Shown: positions 22,737-32,757, counted from the stretch's first letter. The stretch: DNA of 64,000 nucleotides from an uncultured Pelagibacteraceae bacterium (GCA_902624015.1 CACNVV010000001.1:1-64000); one strand, 5' to 3'. Program-made: numbers and translations. Notes: generated by a model not told the origin, from the sequence alone.

Positions 22737-23075
22737 ATGGATCAACAAACAAATGATTTAATTAAAAATGAAATTGAAAACAATGAAGTATGTTTGTTTA
22801 TGAAAGGCACACCTGATGCTCCTCAATGTGGATTTTCAATGGCTACTTCAAATATTTTAAAAATACTAGAAGTAAATTTTAAAGGTATAAATGTTTTAGA
22901 AAATCAAAATTTAAGAGAGGGTATTAAAGTTTTTAGTGATTGGCCAACCATCCCACAACTTTATGTTAAAAATGAATTTATAGGTGGATGTGATATTGTT
23001 AAAGAAATGTATGAAAGTGGTGAGCTAGCAAAACTTTTTGAAAGCAAAAATATAAATTTTAAAGCTAAAAGCTAA
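22737..23075 (+). CDS. grxD: Monothiol glutaredoxin, Grx4/GrxD family
   Basis: Carries the monothiol active site CGFS at 31-34 (DAPQCGFSMAT) with the FMKGTP motif just before it and WPTIPQLYVKNEFIGGCDIVKEM for the cis-Pro and glutathione site. 112 residues, single domain. Members hold a bridging [2Fe-2S] cluster with glutathione and exchange it with BolA. The stop codon touches the stop of the convergent rpsD with no base between. Confidence 0.95.
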   Translation: MDQQTNDLIKNEIENNEVCLFMKGTPDAPQCGFSMATSNILKILEVNFKGINVLENQNLREGIKVFSDWPTIPQLYVKNEFIGGCDIVKEMYESGELAKLFESKNINFKAKS

Positions 23076-23693
23076 TTATCTAGAATAATATTCAATTACT
23101 AGATTAGGCTCCATAACAATTGGATATGGAACTTCTTCAAACTTTGGAACTCTAACAAACTTTAATTTTTTGTTTTTTTCATCCATCTGAATATATTCTG
23201 GAGTTTCTCTTTCTTTATTTGCAAGAGCAATATCGATTATTGCAAGTTGTTTTGATTTATCTCTTATTTCAATTGAATCTTCTTCTCTAACTAAATAGCT
23301 TCCAATATTCACTTTTTTACCATTTACTTTTACATGGCCATGATTGATTAATTGTCTAGCTGAAAAAATTGTTGTTGCAAATTTTGCTCTGTAAATCACG
23401 GCATCTAATCTTCTTTCAAGAAGACCAATTAAATTTTCTCCAGTATCACCTTTGAGCATTACTGCTTTTTTGTAGATATTTCTAAATTGTCTTTCGTTAA
23501 TGTTGCCATAATATGCTTTTAATTTTTGCTTTGCTTGAAGCTGTATTCCATAATCAGATGGCTTTGATGTTTTTGTTTGACCATGTTGTCCTGGTCCATA
23601 AGCTCTGGTATTAAAAGGACTTTTAGGTCTTCCCCAAAGGTTAACTTTTAATCTTCTATCTACTTTATGTTTAGAGTTTAATCTTTTTGTCAT
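23076..23693 (-). CDS. rpsD: 30S ribosomal protein S4
   Basis: Primary 16S rRNA-binding protein of the small subunit. The 205 residues include [19 protein letters not shown], the S4 RNA-binding domain [42 protein letters not shown] (about 93-135) and the end [25 protein letters not shown] tail. It lies apart from other ribosomal genes here, 40 bp after trmJ, as is usual in alphaproteobacteria. Confidence 0.97.
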   Translation of the reverse strand: MTKRLNSKHKVDRRLKVNLWGRPKSPFNTRAYGPGQHGQTKTSKPSDYGIQLQAKQKLKAYYGNINERQFRNIYKKAVMLKGDTGENLIGLLERRLDAVIYRAKFATTIFSARQLINHGHVKVNGKKVNIGSYLVREEDSIEIRDKSKQLAIIDIALANKERETPEYIQMDEKNKKLKFVRVPKFEEVPYPIVMEPNLVIEYYSR

Positions 23694-23733
23694 TTAATAG
23701 TGGGCTTTATAAACTTACTCATCATTTTGTCAA

Positions 23734-24447
23734 TCAACGTTTTTTACCTAAACTTGCAAATACACCTGATAAAATACGTGTTTCTTTGGTTGATAATTCC
23801 ATCCTATAAAAAATATTCCTCAAGTTTTCAAGCATTATCGGTTTCTTCTCTTTTGATTTAAAAAAATTAATCTCTTCAAGATTCTGTATACAAAGGTTTG
23901 CCATAGCAACTATCTCTTTTTTAGATGCTGATTTAACTTTATTTGATTTTTTAAAAGAAGATGCTTTTGAATTAATTATGCTTGATAGATATTGAGCAAT
24001 TATTATTAAGCTGTGAGATAGATTTAATGATTTAAAATCAGGATTAGTTGGAATTTGAAGAGTATAATTGGCATAGCTTATTTCATTGTTTGATAGACCA
24101 GATGCTTCTGAACCAAATAAAAAAGCTATTTTCTTTTTATAATTTATTTTTTTTAAATCTTCTAATTGGATATGTTTAATATTTTTATTTCTAAATCTTG
24201 CTGAGGTTGCAATTACAATATCAATATTTTTTAAAGGTTTTTCTAAATTTTCAAAATTTTTTGCCTTATTAATTATATTTTTTGCCCCTACGGAGGTTGC
24301 TAAAATTTTATCATTTGGAAATATTGGTTTAGGATCAATAACAATAAGTTTATTAAAATTAAAATTTTTCATTCCTCTTGCACAAGCTCCTATATTTTCT
24401 GAGAGTTGAGGTTTGTGTAAAATGAAAGAAATATTATTAACAGACAT
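23734..24447 (-). CDS. trmJ: tRNA (cytidine/uridine-2'-O-)-methyltransferase, TrmJ family
   Basis: SPOUT-class enzyme of 237 residues. The N-terminal motif ISFILHKPQLSENIGACARGMKNF (6-29) is the TrmJ version of motif 1, followed by FLFGSEASGLSNNEI (about 112-126) and PTNPDFKSLNLSHSLIIIAQYL (about 136-157) as motifs 2 and 3. TrmJ methylates ribose 32 of tRNAs; assignment to that position is by family. Overlaps the DUF1989 gene by one base. Confidence 0.88.
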   Translation of the reverse strand: MSVNNISFILHKPQLSENIGACARGMKNFNFNKLIVIDPKPIFPNDKILATSVGAKNIINKAKNFENLEKPLKNIDIVIATSARFRNKNIKHIQLEDLKKINYKKKIAFLFGSEASGLSNNEISYANYTLQIPTNPDFKSLNLSHSLIIIAQYLSSIINSKASSFKKSNKVKSASKKEIVAMANLCIQNLEEINFFKSKEKKPIMLENLRNIFYRMELSTKETRILSGVFASLGKKR

Positions 24448-25310
24448 TAATCTATGCCATGATTTCTGTTATAATTGGAAATAGCTGATGGTTTAATATC
24501 ATTTAAATATTTTGAATCTACTGTCCAAATAGAAACTTTTAATGGATAGCATTTTGCAACATCAGATGAGTGTTCAGATCCACAATCACCTCCCGGACAA
24601 GCAGAAAGAGCACCCAATAAATCTGTTTCAGCAAAAAATTCTAAATAATCACCAGGTCTTACAGGACTTGCTTTCATAAAGTATTGTTTGGTATCATTGG
24701 TAAATCCAGTTAACATAAAAACATTTAATACATCATGAACTATTTTTTCTGCATGGTCTAATTGAACATTTTTTTCTTTAACCAAAGCTCTTGTTAAATT
24801 TGAATGACAACAATAATGATAATCGTTATCGCTCAAAAGTTTTGATGTATATGGATCGCATCTCGTACCAATAACATCATGAACTGATCCTCCATCATGA
24901 TCATAATCATACCAATCTAAAGTATCCCAAGTTATTGTTGCTAAAGATCGTAGATAAGGAAAACTACTAAACATTTTATCTCCAACAGAAAGGTGAGTTC
25001 CATAAAGTGCTCTTGTTTTACCTGAGTAAAATTTTTCTTCTAAATTATTTAAATTAAATAAATTTAAATCACCTACTTGAGGTCCCTCTACACTTTCAAT
25101 TCTAAAAAACTCTCCAAATTTAACTTCAAACGTTTTTGCATCTCTTGGAGGGATTATAACCTCCTCTTTTTTAATCAAGTGTTCTCGAGCAGAATGTAAA
25201 ATACTTAAATTTTTTTCTTCAATATTGTTATTTGGGTAACAAACTATTGGTTTTGCTCCTATTCTATCTTTTAGATCAGATGGTTTTTCTGAAAATTTTT
25301 TAATTTTCAT
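24447..25310 (-). CDS. DUF1989 (urea-carboxylase-associated family) protein
   Basis: 287 residues. The conserved DUF1989 core runs from about 47 to 245: EVIIPPRDAKTFEVKFGEFFRIESVEGPQVGDLNLFN, then GGSVHDVIGTRCDP, YHYCCHSNLTRAL, and DYLEFFAETDLLGALSACPGGD, with several Cys/His residues that could bind metal. Some members are subunits of carboxyguanidine deiminase in guanidine degradation, and others lie beside urea carboxylase. Here it is a single gene between trmJ and cimA with no urea or guanidine genes, so its substrate is open. A one-base overlap and a 2-bp gap bind it to its neighbours. Confidence 0.78.
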   Translation of the reverse strand: MKIKKFSEKPSDLKDRIGAKPIVCYPNNNIEEKNLSILHSAREHLIKKEEVIIPPRDAKTFEVKFGEFFRIESVEGPQVGDLNLFNLNNLEEKFYSGKTRALYGTHLSVGDKMFSSFPYLRSLATITWDTLDWYDYDHDGGSVHDVIGTRCDPYTSKLLSDNDYHYCCHSNLTRALVKEKNVQLDHAEKIVHDVLNVFMLTGFTNDTKQYFMKASPVRPGDYLEFFAETDLLGALSACPGGDCGSEHSSDVAKCYPLKVSIWTVDSKYLNDIKPSAISNYNRNHGID

Positions 25311-25312
25311 TC

Positions 25313-26914
25313 TTACGAACTTCCAGGAGCTTTATCCTTAAATAACTTGTAATCTAGACTGTCTACTAAAGCTTTAAAAGATGCATCAATAATATTTGGT
25401 GATACTCCAATGGTAAACCAGTTAACACCCTTCGAATCTGTACTTTCAATACTAACTCTAGTTACAGCTTCTGTACCAGTGTTTAAAATTCTAACTTTGT
25501 AATCAACTAATCTTAAATCTTTTAAGTATTCTGAATATTTCGCAAGCTTGTTAACATTTTTTCTAATTGCATTATCTAGAGCATTAACAGGTCCATTTCC
25601 TTGTCCTTCACACAAAATTTTATCTCCATCTACTTCTAATTGTGCTTTTGCATATGAAACTATTTCTCCAGCATTATCTTTCTTTACAGAAACATCGTAT
25701 TCGTTAATAGAAATATATCTTGGTATCTCCCCCATTAATCTTCGAGCTAACAGTTCAAAGGACGCATCAGCACCATCATAACTATAACCAATAAATTCCC
25801 GATCTTTCACTTCATCTAAAAGTTTTTTAATCTTTGGATTGTTTTTCTCAACTTTAATTCCTATTGAATTCAATCTCGACATTATATTGGATTGACCTGA
25901 TTGGTCTGAAACTACAATATTTCTAGAATTTCCAACTTCTTGAGGATTAATATGCTCATAAGTCTTAGGATCTTTTTGAACTGCTGAAACATGCATTCCA
26001 CCCTTGTGAGAAAAAGCAGAAGCTCCAACATAAGGTAAATGTTTGTTAGGTTTTCTATTTAATATCTCATCTAATAATCTTGAACATTGAGTTAAATTTT
26101 TTAAATTTTCTCTTTTTATACTTAGTTCAAACTTATCTGAAAAATCTTTCTTTAAAAAAAATGAGGGAATTAATGACATTAAATTAGCATTTCCACATCT
26201 TTCACCCAAACCATTGATTGTACCTTGAACTTGTCTAACACCTGCTTGAACTGCTGCAAGACTGTTAGCTACAGCATTTTCGGTATCATTATGAGCATGT
26301 ATTCCTAAATTTTTTCCAGGAATCTGCTTGCTTACTTTAGATACAATTTCTGTTATCTCGTGTGGAAGTGTACCACCGTTAGTATCACATAAAACAATCC
26401 ATCTAGCACCATTATCAAAAGCAGCTTTTAAACATGACATTGCATATTCTGGATTTGCTTTATATCCATCAAAAAAATGTTCAGCATCAAACATGAATTC
26501 TTTTCCAGATTTAACAATATGTTTTGTGCTTTCACTTATATTCATTAAATTCTGCTCATTACTTATTCCTAATGCGACATCCACTTGAAAATCCCATGAT
26601 TTTCCAAACAGGCAAACAGAAGTACTTTTTGAATTAATTAAAGATGATAGCATAGGGTCATTTTCAGCGCTATGTTCTGTTTTTTTAGTCATTCCAAAAG
26701 CAGTTAATTTTGTTGATTTAAAATTATGATCTTTATTGAAAAACTCAGTATCGGTTGGATTTGCTCCTGGCCATCCTCCCTCAACATAATCCACACCCAA
26801 TTTATCTAATGCTGATGAGATTTTTTCCTTATCATCAATTGAAAAATCCACACCTTGGGTTTGGGCTCCATCACGCAGTGTTGTATCAAATATGTAAAGT
26901 TGTTCCTTGCTCAT
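25313..26914 (-). CDS. cimA: Citramalate synthase
   Basis: Condenses pyruvate and acetyl-CoA to citramalate, the threonine-independent entry to isoleucine. The 533 residues start with the DRE-TIM signature FDTTLRDGAQTQGVDFS (9-25), keep the metal-binding HAHND in GIHAHNDTENAVANSL (about 199-215) and GLGERCGNANL (about 235-245), and end with a LeuA-type regulatory domain (about 400-525). The sequence VEGGWPGANPTDTEFF is typical of CimA rather than 2-isopropylmalate synthase. Overlaps cysS by 4 bp. Confidence 0.9.
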   Translation of the reverse strand: MSKEQLYIFDTTLRDGAQTQGVDFSIDDKEKISSALDKLGVDYVEGGWPGANPTDTEFFNKDHNFKSTKLTAFGMTKKTEHSAENDPMLSSLINSKSTSVCLFGKSWDFQVDVALGISNEQNLMNISESTKHIVKSGKEFMFDAEHFFDGYKANPEYAMSCLKAAFDNGARWIVLCDTNGGTLPHEITEIVSKVSKQIPGKNLGIHAHNDTENAVANSLAAVQAGVRQVQGTINGLGERCGNANLMSLIPSFFLKKDFSDKFELSIKRENLKNLTQCSRLLDEILNRKPNKHLPYVGASAFSHKGGMHVSAVQKDPKTYEHINPQEVGNSRNIVVSDQSGQSNIMSRLNSIGIKVEKNNPKIKKLLDEVKDREFIGYSYDGADASFELLARRLMGEIPRYISINEYDVSVKKDNAGEIVSYAKAQLEVDGDKILCEGQGNGPVNALDNAIRKNVNKLAKYSEYLKDLRLVDYKVRILNTGTEAVTRVSIESTDSKGVNWFTIGVSPNIIDASFKALVDSLDYKLFKDKAPGSS

Positions 26915-28266
26915 TTAAATTTCCAAGTCGTTTTACCATCTTTATCTTCTATTAAAACATCTTTATCTAAAAGCTCTTTTCTGATTTTATCAGCTTCTTC
27001 GTAATTTTTGTTCTCTCTAGCTTTATTTCTTTCCTGAATTTTTTGTAAAATTTCTTTTTCAGAAATTAAAGCTTTACTAATTTTAAATTTAAGCCAATTT
27101 TCTTTACTTTCATTTAATAGTCCTACAAATTGACAAGCAGAAACAAATAAAGATTTATCTTCATCGTTACCTTTTTGAGCTTTGTCATATAATTGATGTA
27201 AATTAGCAATATATCCAGGAGTGTTTAAATCATCATAAAGTGGCTGTAGAATTTCATCAGAAACTTTAGAATTATTTTCAATATCTAAATATGAATTGTA
27301 CCATTTATTTATCGTGTTTTGACAGTCGTCCAGAAGTTTATCATTCCAATCTAATGGTTGCTTATAATGCGCACTCAGTAAAGCTAATCTCAAAACTTGA
27401 CCACCTATCTTATGTCTAAAATCTTTTATTTTTAAAATATTTCCCTGAGACTTAGCCATCTTTTCATTAGACATAGTGATGAATGCATTATGCATCCAAA
27501 ATTTTGCAAATATTTTTGTATCATTTGCACATCTTGATTGAGCTATTTCATTTTCATGATGAGGAAATAACAAATCTATACCACCTCCATGAACATCAAA
27601 CTCATCTCCTAAAAATTTCTTTGACATTGCAGAGCATTCTAGGTGCCATCCAGGCCTCCCTTTTCCCCATGGAGAATCCCATGATGGCTCATCATCTTCT
27701 GAAGGTTTCCATAAAACAAAATCTTCTGAATTTTTTTTATTTTCGCTAACTTCTACTCTTGATCCAGCAATAAGTTCATCTAATTTTTTATTTGAGAGTT
27801 GACCATAATCCTTGAATTTTTTAACTTCAAAATAAACATGGTTATTATTTTCATAAGCAAATTCTTTTTTTATTAATTCAGAAATCATTTCAATCATCAA
27901 ATCTATATTTTCTGTTGCTTTAGGTTGATGGGTTGGCTCTTCACAATTTAAGTAATGACAATCTTCACTAAAACTTTCAGTTACTTTGCTTGTTAATTCT
28001 GAAATTGAAATATTATTTTCTTTTGAAGATTTAATAATTTTATCATCTACATCTGTAATATTTCTCACATAAGTAACTTTAGGATAATTTTTTTTAAAAA
28101 TTTTAAATAGAATATCAAATACAACTATTGGTCTTGCGTTCCCAATATGGGGATCATCATAAACAGTTGGACCACACACATACATTCTAATGTTACTTTT
28201 ATCTAGTGGAACAAACTTCTCTTTTTTATTTGTTAGATTATTTGTTAAAAAAATATCTTTAGTCAT
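26911..28266 (-). CDS. cysS: Cysteinyl-tRNA synthetase
   Basis: Class I synthetase of 451 residues. The HIGH element is CGPTVYDDPHIGNARP (about 31-46) and the KMSKS element reads KMAKSQGN (about 267-274). The zinc-binding positions fall in the first CGPTV Cys, WHLECSAM Cys and HGGGIDLLFPHHENE. The C-terminal LKFKISKALISEKEILQKI to the end forms the usual helical tail. In a tight run with cimA. Confidence 0.96.
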   Translation of the reverse strand: MTKDIFLTNNLTNKKEKFVPLDKSNIRMYVCGPTVYDDPHIGNARPIVVFDILFKIFKKNYPKVTYVRNITDVDDKIIKSSKENNISISELTSKVTESFSEDCHYLNCEEPTHQPKATENIDLMIEMISELIKKEFAYENNNHVYFEVKKFKDYGQLSNKKLDELIAGSRVEVSENKKNSEDFVLWKPSEDDEPSWDSPWGKGRPGWHLECSAMSKKFLGDEFDVHGGGIDLLFPHHENEIAQSRCANDTKIFAKFWMHNAFITMSNEKMAKSQGNILKIKDFRHKIGGQVLRLALLSAHYKQPLDWNDKLLDDCQNTINKWYNSYLDIENNSKVSDEILQPLYDDLNTPGYIANLHQLYDKAQKGNDEDKSLFVSACQFVGLLNESKENWLKFKISKALISEKEILQKIQERNKARENKNYEEADKIRKELLDKDVLIEDKDGKTTWKFK

Positions 28267-28287
28267 TATTTTAGGAATATACTTAAA

Positions 28288-28309
28288 AAATAGATTTGTG
28301 AATCTATTT
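28288..28309 (-). terminator. Possible intrinsic terminator after nadE
   Basis: Perfect 9-bp stem (28288-28296 with 28301-28309, AAATAGATT/AATCTATTT) with a 4-base loop directly after the nadE stop. On the minus strand it runs into six T residues (28285-28290, three of them in the stem). AT-rich and therefore weak. Confidence 0.45.
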
Positions 28310-28311
28310 GA

Positions 28312-29049
28312 TTAATTTGGAATTTTGCATACAGGAATTGGCTCCATTTTATGCAAATTTTGTTTTCTAATAGTTTCGTATTTAGCTCGATTAGCTGAAT
28401 TAGGATTATCCATAGCTTCTTCTAATTCTTCATATTTTAATCCAAGTTGACCTTCATCAGTTCTTCCATCGTCCCATAAACCATCCGTAGGGGCCGCATC
28501 TATAATTTCTTTTAAAATTCCAAGCTCTTTTCCAAGCTCCCAAACTTCAGTTTTATTGCAATCAGCTATAGGAGATATATCTACCCCACCATCTCCATAT
28601 TTTGTATAAAACCCAACACCAAAATCTTCAACTTTATTTCCTGTTCCAACTACTATTCCTTTATTCGCTGCAGCAACTTGATAAAGCGTTGTCATTCTCA
28701 ATCTAGCTCTAGAATTTGCCATTCCATGTTCATTGTCAAAATTTGATAAACTGGAACTAAAAGCCAAAAATAACTCATCTAGATTGATAGTATGTGCCTC
28801 AACATTTTTAAAATTTTTAACTAACCACTCTTGATGCTTTAAACTTAAATCATGTTGATGAGATTTCTGTTTGATTGGCATTGATAAAACAATAGTTTTT
28901 AATCCTGTCATTGCACTTAAAGTGCTAGAAACTGACGAATCTATTCCTCCAGAAATTCCTATGACCAATGACTCTGCCTTGCTTGGCATATTATTTACAT
29001 AATCTTTAATCCATTTAGAAATAAAACTTACTTTTTCTGAAGCATTCAT
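28312..29049 (-). CDS. nadE: NAD synthetase, ammonia-type domain
   Basis: Makes NAD from nicotinate adenine dinucleotide. The P-loop-like SGGIDSSVSSTLS (about 34-46) of N-type ATP pyrophosphatases is present, with GNKVEDFGVGFYTKYGDGGVDISPIADCNKTEVWEL (about 137-172). At 245 residues it lacks the N-terminal glutaminase domain, so it should use free ammonia or a separate amidotransferase. The ending PIPVCKIPN is shared with similar short NadE proteins. Between aroG-type and cysS genes with 38- and 45-bp gaps. Confidence 0.92.
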   Translation of the reverse strand: MNASEKVSFISKWIKDYVNNMPSKAESLVIGISGGIDSSVSSTLSAMTGLKTIVLSMPIKQKSHQHDLSLKHQEWLVKNFKNVEAHTINLDELFLAFSSSLSNFDNEHGMANSRARLRMTTLYQVAAANKGIVVGTGNKVEDFGVGFYTKYGDGGVDISPIADCNKTEVWELGKELGILKEIIDAAPTDGLWDDGRTDEGQLGLKYEELEEAMDNPNSANRAKYETIRKQNLHKMEPIPVCKIPN

Positions 29050-29087
29050 GATTTTAAAGTATTAGATATTTAAAATTTTACAATGTC

Positions 29088-30473
29088 TTAAGATGCCGCT
29101 CTATCTGCGTTTTTAGAATAAGAGCTATTCTTTTTAATCTCATCTGAAATCAAGAAAGCTAATTCTAGAGCTTGGTTTGCATTTAGTCTTGGGTCACAAT
29201 GTGTATGATATCTTGATGATAAGTCTTTTTCAGATATCTTTTGTGCTCCACCAATACACTCTGTTACATCTTGACCAGTCAATTCTATATGTAAACCACC
29301 AGCGTAACTTCCTTCACTTTGGTGACATGAAAAAACATTTTTAACTTCTTTTAAAACACTGTTAAATGGTCTTGTTTTAAATCCTGTCGCAGCTTTTACT
29401 GTATTTCCATGACAAGGATCACATGACCAAATTACATTTAAACCCTCTTTTTTTATTGCCCTAATTAATTTTGGTAAAAATTTTGAAACATTGTCTGCAC
29501 CAAATCTTGATATTAATGTGATTTTACCTTTTTCATTCTTAGGATTTATTCTGTTGCAAAGATCAATTAAATCATCAGCCTTTAAAGTAGGTCCACATTT
29601 AATCCCTATTGGATTTTCTATACCTCTACAAAACTCAACATGACCACCATCCAGTTGCCTTGTTCTATCTCCAATCCAAACAAAGTGGGCAGATGTATCG
29701 TGGTTCTCACCCGTAGTTGAATCTGTTCTTGTCATAGTTTCCTCAAAAGGAAGTAGTAATGCCTCATGTGATGTCCAGAAATTAACGGTTTTTAATCTTC
29801 TATTAAAATCTGAATTAATTCCGCATGCATCCATAAAAGCTAATGCGTTTGCAATATTATCTTCTAATTCTTTAAATCTTTTTAATTCTGGTGAATTTTT
29901 GATGAAACCTAAATTCCAATTGTGAACATTCTTAAGATCTGCAAAACCTCCATGACAAAATGCTCTGATTAAATTTAAAGTTGCAGCCGATTGTGAGTAT
30001 GCCTTAAATAATCTTTTAGGATCTGGAACTCTAGCCTTTTCAGTAAATTCCATAGCATTTATGTTGTCGCCTAGATAGCTTGGAAGCTCTACACCATCTT
30101 TTATTTCTGTTGGTGCACTTCTAGGTTTTGAAAATTGACCAGCTATTCTTCCAACTTTTACTACTGGTAATGAAGCTGAGTAAGTTAAAACTAATGACAT
30201 TTGCAACATTAGTTTAAACGTATCTCTAATGTTATCTGGATTAAATTCTGCAAAACTTTCAGCACAATCTCCGCCCTGAAGTAAAAATGCTTTTCCATCT
30301 ACAACATCAGCTAACTGACTTTTAAGATGTCTTGTTTCTCCAGCAAATACTAATGGAGGAAATGTTCCTATCTTATCCAAAACTTTATCCAGTTCTTTTT
30401 TATCTGGATATTTTGGAATATGTTTTACAGGATATTTTCTCCAACTATTTTTTTTCCAACTTTTCATATTCAA
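29088..30473 (-). CDS. 3-deoxy-7-phosphoheptulonate synthase, class II
   Basis: First step of the shikimate pathway. The 461 residues match the plant-like class II enzyme: FPPLVFAGETRHLKSQL, LLQGGDCAESFAEFNPDNIRDTFK (about 65-90), GRIAGQFSKPRS, WIGDRTRQLDGGHVEF, and WSCDPCHGNT (about 350-359). Metal ligands Cys (GGDCAES), His (PCHGN) and Glu (HIELTGQDVTE) are visible. Unrelated in sequence to E. coli AroF/G/H. Upstream lies a 75-bp gap before the lipoprotein gene. Confidence 0.94.
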   Translation of the reverse strand: MNMKSWKKNSWRKYPVKHIPKYPDKKELDKVLDKIGTFPPLVFAGETRHLKSQLADVVDGKAFLLQGGDCAESFAEFNPDNIRDTFKLMLQMSLVLTYSASLPVVKVGRIAGQFSKPRSAPTEIKDGVELPSYLGDNINAMEFTEKARVPDPKRLFKAYSQSAATLNLIRAFCHGGFADLKNVHNWNLGFIKNSPELKRFKELEDNIANALAFMDACGINSDFNRRLKTVNFWTSHEALLLPFEETMTRTDSTTGENHDTSAHFVWIGDRTRQLDGGHVEFCRGIENPIGIKCGPTLKADDLIDLCNRINPKNEKGKITLISRFGADNVSKFLPKLIRAIKKEGLNVIWSCDPCHGNTVKAATGFKTRPFNSVLKEVKNVFSCHQSEGSYAGGLHIELTGQDVTECIGGAQKISEKDLSSRYHTHCDPRLNANQALELAFLISDEIKKNSSYSKNADRAAS

Positions 30474-30548
30474 CCCAGAAGTGTTTTAACAGAGTTTTAA
30501 GTTTATTCAACAGTGACAGATTTAGCCTGATTTACTGAATTAACTGCG

Positions 30549-30896
30549 TTAGAATTTAATATCTTTTGGATTTTCACAATCCACTTTCATTGTAAATTCA
30601 TTGAAAAAAGCATCGCTAATTTCAGGTTTTGGTAAAACTTCTGATAAAGTTTCTTCACTCATGGCTAGATCTTTATAAGGTTCTAAAGCTTCTTTGTAAT
30701 TAGCTTCATGGAATTCATCTCTTGTGTACCATTTTTTTGGTTTTAGAAAAGACAGCATTGGCATAGGTTTTAAAATTCTGAATTCTTTTGTAGTACAATT
30801 ATATTCTGAAGCGCCATAAATGTTTACTATCACGTCAGATGGTCCACAGGAAATAACTGTAAATAATAATATAAGTAACGAAAATGTTTTTTTCAT
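30549..30896 (-). CDS. Small predicted lipoprotein, unknown function
   Basis: 115 residues with a typical lipoprotein signal: KK at the start, hydrophobic stretch FSLLILLFTV and a lipobox ending VISC (Cys 17). The remainder (about 98 residues, YGASEYNCTTKEFRILKPMPML... to KVDCENPKDIKF) has two further Cys residues that could form a disulfide. No family recognised. It follows glmS by 40 bp on the same strand. Confidence 0.75.
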   Translation of the reverse strand: MKKTFSLLILLFTVISCGPSDVIVNIYGASEYNCTTKEFRILKPMPMLSFLKPKKWYTRDEFHEANYKEALEPYKDLAMSEETLSEVLPKPEISDAFFNEFTMKVDCENPKDIKF

Positions 30897-30936
30897 ATAT
30901 TTAAAAAATTATTTAAACTTATTTTGTTCTATAAAT

Positions 30937-32757
30937 TTATTCAACTGTAACTGATTTTGCTAAATTTCTTGGTTTATCTATATCATAACCCTTTTTAAGA
31001 GCTGAATAGTACGCAAGTTTTTGAAGAGGTATAGTCAAAAGAAATGGAAGCAAATCATCATTTGTATTCTCAACCTCAATAGTTTCCCAAATATTTTCTG
31101 AAACAATTTCATCTTTACTTTTATTGGTTATCAATAATACCTTTGCTCCTCTAGCAATTACTTCCTGCATATTTGAAATAGTTTTTTTGTAATAATTATC
31201 TCTAGGTGCCAAAACTACTACAGGCATTCCCTCTTCAATTAAAGCTAATGGACCATGCTTCATTTCACCAGCTGGATATCCTTCAGCATGAACGTATGAA
31301 AGCTCTTTAAGTTTTAATGCTCCTTCTAAAGCTATCGGGTATGAATAACCTCTTCCTAAAAACATTGATCCTTTAGCTTCATTAAATGTTGAGGATATTG
31401 CCTGAATATCATTATCATGTAACAAGGTTTTTTCTATTAATCCCGGCAGATCTTTTAAGTCTCTGATTTTTTCTTGGTATTTTTTTTTTTCAATTTCCTC
31501 TCTTAATGATCCAAGTTTTAGGGCTAAAATATACAAAACTAGTATTTGACCTAAAAATGCTTTTGTTGATGCCACTCCTATTTCAGGACCACAATGAATT
31601 GGTAAAACAAAATTAGAATCTCTTGCAATTGAGCTTTCAATTACATTGACTACCGCGCATGTCTTCATATTATTTTTGTTACAAAGATCTAAGGCTGCAT
31701 AAGTATCTGCTGTTTCACCTGATTGTGAAACAAAGACATATAAAGTATCTTTTTTAAACCTATTTTTTCTGTATCTAAATTCTGATGCTATATCTATGTT
31801 GACATCCAAATTTGTAAGTTCCTCAAACCAATATTTAGCCATTAAACAAGAGTGATATGCAGTTCCACAGCCAATTAAAGTTATTGAATTAATCTCTTCT
31901 ATTTTCCATGGAAAATTAAAAATATTTATCTCTTTATTTACATTATCTACATATTCTTTTATTCCAGTTTTAATTGTTGTTGGTTGTTCTTCAATTTCTT
32001 TTGCCATAAAATGTTTGAAATCACCTTTGTCATAGCTAGCTTCATCTGATGATAATTCTAATATTTTTTTATTAATTTTTTTTCCTTCTTCATTAAAAAA
32101 AAGAACTTGATCCTTTTTTACAACACAAAATTCACCATCATCAAGATACGTAATCTTATTCGTCATAGATTTCAAAGCATAAGAGTCTGATCCTAGATAA
32201 TTTTCATTTGGACCATAGCCAACAGCTAATGGTGATCCTCTTCTAGCACCAACTATTAAGTCTGGCATATCTTTAAAAACTATTCCAAGTGCAAAGCTAC
32301 CATGAAGTTGTTTTAATGTTTTTGTAATAGCTTCTTCTAATTCTGAAGTCTTTAAATGTTCCGTTATTAAATGAACGATTACCTCTGTATCTGTCTGTGA
32401 TTTAAACTTGTGACCTTTGTTAATTAAATGTTTTTTTAATATTGTAGAGTTTTCAATAATTCCATTGTGAACTACTGATACGTTATGAGAGGAATGAGGA
32501 TGTGCATTTAAACTGTTTGGGATTCCATGAGTTGCCCATCTTACATGTCCTATACCAATATTTCCTCTTAAATTTTTTAAATCAAAATTATTTTCTAAAT
32601 TATCAACTCTTCCCTCTGATTTTACTTCGTTAATTTCACCATCTGAAAGTGTAGCTATACCTGCTGAGTCATATCCTCTGTATTCTAATTTTTTTAATGA
32701 ATTAATTATATTTGCAGAAACAGGTTTGTTGCTAGATATTCCAATAATTCCACACAT
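30937..32757 (-). CDS. glmS: Glutamine-fructose-6-phosphate aminotransferase (isomerizing)
   Basis: Makes glucosamine-6-phosphate for peptidoglycan and LPS. The N-terminal Ntn amidotransferase begins with Cys 2 (MCGIIGISS), the catalytic nucleophile after Met removal; the two SIS domains follow (LIGCGTAYHSCLMAKYWFE, FVSQSGETADTYAAL, GRGYSYPIALEGALKLKELSYVHAEGYPAGEMKHGP) and the end is DKPRNLAKSVTVE. 606 residues, full length. Only 3 bp separate it from the upstream truncated glmU, leaving no room for a glmS ribozyme. Confidence 0.97.
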   Translation of the reverse strand: MCGIIGISSNKPVSANIINSLKKLEYRGYDSAGIATLSDGEINEVKSEGRVDNLENNFDLKNLRGNIGIGHVRWATHGIPNSLNAHPHSSHNVSVVHNGIIENSTILKKHLINKGHKFKSQTDTEVIVHLITEHLKTSELEEAITKTLKQLHGSFALGIVFKDMPDLIVGARRGSPLAVGYGPNENYLGSDSYALKSMTNKITYLDDGEFCVVKKDQVLFFNEEGKKINKKILELSSDEASYDKGDFKHFMAKEIEEQPTTIKTGIKEYVDNVNKEINIFNFPWKIEEINSITLIGCGTAYHSCLMAKYWFEELTNLDVNIDIASEFRYRKNRFKKDTLYVFVSQSGETADTYAALDLCNKNNMKTCAVVNVIESSIARDSNFVLPIHCGPEIGVASTKAFLGQILVLYILALKLGSLREEIEKKKYQEKIRDLKDLPGLIEKTLLHDNDIQAISSTFNEAKGSMFLGRGYSYPIALEGALKLKELSYVHAEGYPAGEMKHGPLALIEEGMPVVVLAPRDNYYKKTISNMQEVIARGAKVLLITNKSKDEIVSENIWETIEVENTNDDLLPFLLTIPLQKLAYYSALKKGYDIDKPRNLAKSVTVE

